From Eubacterium sp. ER2 (lineage in GTDB: Bacteria > Bacillota > Clostridia > Lachnospirales > Lachnospiraceae): a stretch of DNA of 64,000 nucleotides. The notes below the pieces were generated by a model. That model worked only from the letters and a program-made list of their open reading frames with translations, was not told the DNA's origin and made no database searches. Where the stretch lies: assembly GCF_000765215.1 (NCBI RefSeq), contig NZ_JPJE01000002.1, forward strand, positions 1 through 64,000, read 5' to 3'. Every line of letters begins with the position of its first letter. The stretch's first letter is position 1. This document shows positions 60,361-64,000 of the stretch, piece after piece. Position numbers and translations under genes: made by a program.

Positions 60361-63036
60361 CTACGGCATGCATTTCTCCGAAAGCTCCTGATGCTTCTGA
60401 AGGAGCTGGGCTGTCAGCGGCTCCGGGAACTTCTTCGGATAGGCGGACTGGTTAGCCTCATCCGTCGTCTCCCCCTCATAGAGGGCGTTCGGATAGGTCT
60501 GCTGAAGCTCCTGCCGGCCGTTTTTGATGATGCACTCCGCCATCTCCATGGCAAGGGGATTTTCGTTCTCCCCCTTGTCCACAACGGCCACGGACTCGGT
60601 GAGGGAGAAATTCCCCTCCTTTGGATCCACATAGTCAACGGGCATACCCTCGTTCTTGTCCGCCACCGCCTGGTGTCTCAGGCCAAATCCAAGGGCCACC
60701 TCCCCGGAGCGCACCTTCTTGATGGGGCCGGAGCCGGAGTCCTCGATGTGAGGGCCTGCGTTCTCATAGATCCCGGACAGCACCTCCGCCGCTCCGTCCT
60801 CCCCGTACTCGCTGACAAGAGCCTGTATGAGGAGCCAGGCTGTGGAAGAGCTCTTGATGTCCGTGACGGAGATCTGGCCCTTATAGGCAGGCTCCGCCAG
60901 GTCGGCGATACTCTCCGGCACGGGAAGCCCCGCCTCTCTAAGTGCCTGCGTATTGTAGATAATTGCTCCCTCCTGGGAGGTAATAGGCCGGTAGAAGGAG
61001 GGCGTCTCCTCCAGCGTGGGGGCGTCAAATGTGATCTCCTGGAACATCTCGTTCTCCTCCTGGGCGCTGTCCAGGTAGAAGGAACTCATGGTCACAATGT
61101 CCGCCTCGATGTCTGTCCCCTCCGCCAGGAGCTTGCCTCCCAGCTCGGAGGTGCCAAAGGTCTGGAACATATATTTCCCCTGATAGCCGTTCTCATCCAG
61201 GGCATGTTTCATGGCTGCCACCGCCTCGTCGTCCGCGTTGGAGTAGATAACCACCTGGTCTGTGTGGTTGGAGCCATCCTTTCCGGATCCGGCCACCACA
61301 TACCCGGTGCCCGCTACCAGTACAAGAGCCACACAGATGGCCGCCGCCCTGGCCAGCCTGCCGGCCGGCTTCCCCGGCCTGCTTGCCCTCTTTTTGGCAC
61401 TCCTTGTGCAGGCCGCCACTGCCTGGAAGAGCAGCTTGGCCGCAATGTTCGTAAAGAGGATGCACAGGGACAGCACAAATATTTCATTGAATTTGGCAAA
61501 ATGCTGCAGCTCCTTGATCTTTGTGGTGATGACCATGGTTCTGGCCCCGGCAATAAAGATGACCGCGCTGACTGTCACCATGGCGTTCACAAAGTAGTAG
61601 CTGAACACCTCCAGGATGGTGGGCAGGGCGTTGGGCGTCACGATGCGGAAGATGGTCTTCATCCAGTTGTCTCCCATGAGCAGGGCTGTCGTTTCCCAGG
61701 AGGCGTTCATCTTCTCCAGGGAATTCTTCATCATCAGATAGGGCGTGGAGAAATAGTGCACCACATTGCAGATGATGATGAGGGCAAATGTGTTCTGCAG
61801 GGATGTGCCCGAAAACATCAGAAGGAAGGCGATACCTATGACCATGCCGGGGATGGTGTTGGTCACAAGGGCGATGCTCTCAATCACTCCCTTGCATCCC
61901 GCCGAGATTTTGCTTCTGGCCGTCACAAGGGCAGCGCCGTAGGCCACAATGGAGCCGATCACCGCCGTCAGCGCCGCCACCAGCAGGGAGTTTCTGAACA
62001 CGCTGGCCAGCACACTGTCACTGAACACATCCCGCACATGTGCCATGGTAAATGTCATCTGGTAGGGCCACTCGCTGACAAAGGGAACGATAAACACCAC
62101 CGCAAAGATAATGACGATCATCAGCAGGACCACTCCGCAGCAGATACCGCAGGCAATATCTCTTCCTCTGTTCTTAAGGTTCTCCACAATAGAAATCTTG
62201 CTGTACCGCACATTGTACCGCTCCAGATAATGGAGGAGAAGGATGCTCACCACAGAGGGCACCAGCATGGCCATAGCCACCACAGCGCCGTTGTTAAAGT
62301 CAGGCAGGCTCCCCAGCATCTCATCGTACAGGACAGAGGCCACCACCTCGTACTGTCCTCCCACGGAGGCCGGGATACCAAAATCTGTAAATGACAGAAA
62401 GAAGCACTGTACAAAGGAGGCCGCCAGGGTGCCAAGAAGCGGACGGATGATGGTGATCCAGAAGGTCTTCATCCCTCCGTCTCCCATGATCCTGGACACC
62501 ACCATAAATTTCTTGTCAATGTACCCCATAGTGTTATGGATCAGCAGGAAGGACACCGGCAGCGTGTAGATCACATAGCCAAGCAGCAGCCCTGTGAACC
62601 CGTAGATGTCAAAAAGCTGATGGCCCAGGAGCCGGGTGATGAGCCCCTGCTTCCCAAAGGAGTAGATGATGGCAAATCCGTAGGTGATGGTGGGCAGCAG
62701 CATGGGCAGCACCGCCCCGCCGTGGATCAGCTTTTTTAAGGGCTTCGGAAGGTTGGTGTAGTGCACCGTGTAGGCCAGCAAAAAGGCCAGAACCGTGGTG
62801 ATGACGGCGCTCAGGCCGGCTGATTTAAAGCTGTTTCCCACAGATGTCCAGAAGCCGTTCTCCGTGAACACATCCACATAGTGAACCCAGAAGTCTCCCC
62901 CTGTACTCTGGAAGGATTTTAAGAGCAGCAGGATGATGGGCGCTGCCAGGAACCAGAGAAACAGGACTGCCACTGCGATGAAAATGATCTTGATCTCTAT
63001 CTGAGATTTTATCAGTCTCTCAAGCTTTGTCTTCAT
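60361..63036 (-). CDS. 2-aminoethylphosphonate ABC transporter, two permease domains fused to a binding protein
   Basis: Single 891-residue protein. Residues 1-290 and about 300-545 are two binding-protein-dependent permease domains with six or so helices each (TTVLAFLLAYTVHY; SLEKMNASWETTALLMGDNW for the ATPase-contact loop). A basic linker and one transmembrane helix (about 564-582) lead to a solute-binding domain at 593-891 (DQVVIYSNADDEAVAAM, AEGTDIEADIVTMSSFYLD). Two-permease fusions are known in this transporter class, but a C-terminal tethered binding protein is unusual. Context with PhnT, PhnW and PhnX points to 2-aminoethylphosphonate import. The frame is continuous throughout. Confidence 0.85.
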   Translation of the reverse strand: MKTKLERLIKSQIEIKIIFIAVAVLFLWFLAAPIILLLLKSFQSTGGDFWVHYVDVFTENGFWTSVGNSFKSAGLSAVITTVLAFLLAYTVHYTNLPKPLKKLIHGGAVLPMLLPTITYGFAIIYSFGKQGLITRLLGHQLFDIYGFTGLLLGYVIYTLPVSFLLIHNTMGYIDKKFMVVSRIMGDGGMKTFWITIIRPLLGTLAASFVQCFFLSFTDFGIPASVGGQYEVVASVLYDEMLGSLPDFNNGAVVAMAMLVPSVVSILLLHYLERYNVRYSKISIVENLKNRGRDIACGICCGVVLLMIVIIFAVVFIVPFVSEWPYQMTFTMAHVRDVFSDSVLASVFRNSLLVAALTAVIGSIVAYGAALVTARSKISAGCKGVIESIALVTNTIPGMVIGIAFLLMFSGTSLQNTFALIIICNVVHYFSTPYLMMKNSLEKMNASWETTALLMGDNWMKTIFRIVTPNALPTILEVFSYYFVNAMVTVSAVIFIAGARTMVITTKIKELQHFAKFNEIFVLSLCILFTNIAAKLLFQAVAACTRSAKKRASRPGKPAGRLARAAAICVALVLVAGTGYVVAGSGKDGSNHTDQVVIYSNADDEAVAAMKHALDENGYQGKYMFQTFGTSELGGKLLAEGTDIEADIVTMSSFYLDSAQEENEMFQEITFDAPTLEETPSFYRPITSQEGAIIYNTQALREAGLPVPESIADLAEPAYKGQISVTDIKSSSTAWLLIQALVSEYGEDGAAEVLSGIYENAGPHIEDSGSGPIKKVRSGEVALGFGLRHQAVADKNEGMPVDYVDPKEGNFSLTESVAVVDKGENENPLAMEMAECIIKNGRQELQQTYPNALYEGETTDEANQSAYPKKFPEPLTAQLLQKHQELSEKCMP

Positions 63037-63047
63037 CTGTCCGCCCT

Positions 63048-63803
63048 CTACGCTGTCGCTTCACACTGAAACAGGGTGAAGATATTGCTTCTCTTGATCT
63101 CAAGCTGGTTTAAGATAAATTCCCTGATAAACGGATTGCTGGGCCTGTTGATGATCTCCTCCGGCTTTCCGTACTGGGATATCTTTCCCTCATTTATAAT
63201 AAGGACACGGTCAGACAGCGTCAGGGCCTCCTCCGGATCATGGGTCACGATGATGGTAGTCAGGTGATACTCCCTGGCGATGGTCTTGATCCTGTCCTTG
63301 ATGGACTCCTTGATGACGCCGTCCAGGGCGCTTAAGGGCTCATCCAGAAGAAGGATCTTCGGCTTCATAACCATGGTCCGGGCCAGCGCCACTCTCTGCT
63401 TCTGTCCTCCGGAGAGCTGCTCGATCTTCTTGTCCAGATGCTCCTTCAGCCCCAGGAGCTCGATCAGGTCGTCCACTTCATCCTGGCTGGAGATGCCTGG
63501 CTTGTTTTTTAGTCCGTAGGTAATATTCTGATAGGCATTCAGATTGGGGAACAGGGCGTAGTCCTGGAACACGATGTTAAATCCTCTCTGCTCCATGGGA
63601 ACGTTTGTCATATCCTCCCCATTGTAGATAATTTTGCCTCCGTCCACCTCCGTGATGCCCAGGATCAGGTTCAGCAGTGTAGTCTTCCCGCTTCCGGAGG
63701 GCCCTAATATGGAAATGATCTCTCCGTCCTGCACATCCAGGCTGATGTCGTTCAGTATTGTCTTTCCACCAAATGACTTCTTGATATTTTTCAGTTCCAG
63801 CAT
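63048..63803 (-). CDS. phnT: 2-aminoethylphosphonate ABC transporter ATP-binding protein
   Basis: Cytoplasmic ATPase of 251 residues with Walker A GPSGSGKTT, signature LSGGQKQRVALART, Walker B KILLLDEPLSALD and the H-loop THDPEEAL. It powers the fused permease encoded 11 bases downstream. The start at 63803 (MLELKN) follows AAAGGAG; a longer frame to 63884 would begin inside the promoter. First gene of the phosphonate operon. Confidence 0.88.
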   Translation of the reverse strand: MLELKNIKKSFGGKTILNDISLDVQDGEIISILGPSGSGKTTLLNLILGITEVDGGKIIYNGEDMTNVPMEQRGFNIVFQDYALFPNLNAYQNITYGLKNKPGISSQDEVDDLIELLGLKEHLDKKIEQLSGGQKQRVALARTMVMKPKILLLDEPLSALDGVIKESIKDRIKTIAREYHLTTIIVTHDPEEALTLSDRVLIINEGKISQYGKPEEIINRPSNPFIREFILNQLEIKRSNIFTLFQCEATA

Positions 63804-63884
63804 AATATTGAAACTCCTTTCTTCTCCCGCGGCACCCGTTCTTCCCGTGCCGGTGTCCTCTTGTTTCGTTCCTGTCACGCCCAT

Positions 63885-63914
63885 ATTATAGGAGCTTCAT
63901 TTTTCTATCTTCAA
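63885..63914 (-). promoter_or_regulatory. Promoter of the phosphonate operon
   Basis: Minus-strand TTGAAG (63914-63909), 18 bases, TATAAT (63890-63885), about 80 bases before the ATPase start codon. Confidence 0.65.
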
Positions 63915-63958
63915 TCAAATCGGGGTGAACTCTTTGTAAAGGGAATGTAAAACAGAAA

Positions 63959-63990
63959 AAGAGGTTTGTAGATTTTCTACAAAACCTCTT
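63959..63990 (-). terminator. Terminator of a gene beyond the right edge
   Basis: Arms AAGAGGTTTGTAGA and TCTACAAAACCTCTT form a 14-bp stem with one bulge. On the minus strand it is followed by CTCTTTTTCTG. The gene it serves is outside the window. Confidence 0.75.
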
Positions 63991-64000
63991 CATCCTGGCT

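Noticed and set aside
60319-62394. 691-codon open frame antisense to the phosphonate permease fusion
   Set aside because: Composition is a shadow of the real frame (Gly/His/Arg/Leu-rich, no domain) and the sense strand holds a clear transporter.
1-64000. tRNA genes, CRISPR array, insertion sequence or prophage
   Set aside because: No cloverleaf-like sequences, regular direct repeats, transposase or phage genes were seen in any gap or frame.

Overview
The window looks like a chromosomal stretch from a fairly GC-rich Clostridia genome, most likely the family Lachnospiraceae. The reasons are the gene content (YesN/YesM-type two-component systems, the DUF4867, DUF4364 and DUF5107 families, a rubrerythrin, a pyrophosphate-type phosphofructokinase and a fused 2-aminoethylphosphonate transporter), the strong AGGAGG-like ribosome binding sites and the rho-rpmE-DUF1385-prmC-prfA gene order. 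No species can be named from the sequence alone. I see no tRNA, rRNA, CRISPR array, prophage or insertion sequence, and no gene-free gap longer than about 300 bases. Most genes lie on the minus strand.

Layout. 0.1-7.6 kb is a disaccharide island: a trehalose-type PTS enzyme II with its divergent GntR repressor and four operators, then a sucrose module (GH32 hydrolase, sucrose-type PTS and LacI repressor) with its own operator. 7.6-9.2 kb holds an O6-alkylguanine-DNA repair protein coupled to a LarA-domain protein. 9.3-12.9 kb is a module of an amidohydrolase, two small membrane proteins and a TetR regulator, with three copies of one dyad in its promoters. 12.9-15.5 kb holds ribosomal protein L25, a lipoprotein nuclease and a zinc-dependent phospholipase-C-like protein.

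15.6-30.2 kb is a pentose region: xylulokinase, a FucI-family isomerase, DUF4867, an ABC sugar importer with two binding proteins, and a membrane-anchored binding protein, histidine kinase and response regulator that match the described XylFII-LytS-YesN xylose-sensing arrangement, plus an AraC regulator. 30.2-39.1 kb is a conserved housekeeping run: DUF368 lipid-carrier transporter, two aminotransferases, DUF2156, RF1, PrmC, DUF1385, L31 and Rho. 39.3-41.9 kb is a plus-strand operon of malic enzyme, a YhcC-type radical SAM protein and DUF4364. 42-50 kb carries an ABC exporter, a cysteine synthase-like enzyme, SseB, DUF5107, FtsH and a coiled-coil partner.

50-58.2 kb holds a TetR regulator, a cytosolic-looking subtilase, a rubrerythrin whose start region sits in a long inverted repeat, a glycosyltransferase, PPi-type phosphofructokinase, and an aromatic-type decarboxylase with a divergent LysR regulator. 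58.2-58.4 kb is a dense cluster of palindromes. 58.4-63.9 kb is a phosphonate operon (ATPase, fused permease and binding protein, PhnW, PhnX) that imports 2-aminoethylphosphonate and converts it through phosphonoacetaldehyde to acetaldehyde and phosphate.

The most unusual items are the 25-bp inverted repeat that buries the rubrerythrin ribosome binding site and start codon, the permease-binding protein fusion, the palindrome cluster at 58.2 kb, the FucI-type isomerase standing where a xylose isomerase is expected, and the three-operator TetR module.
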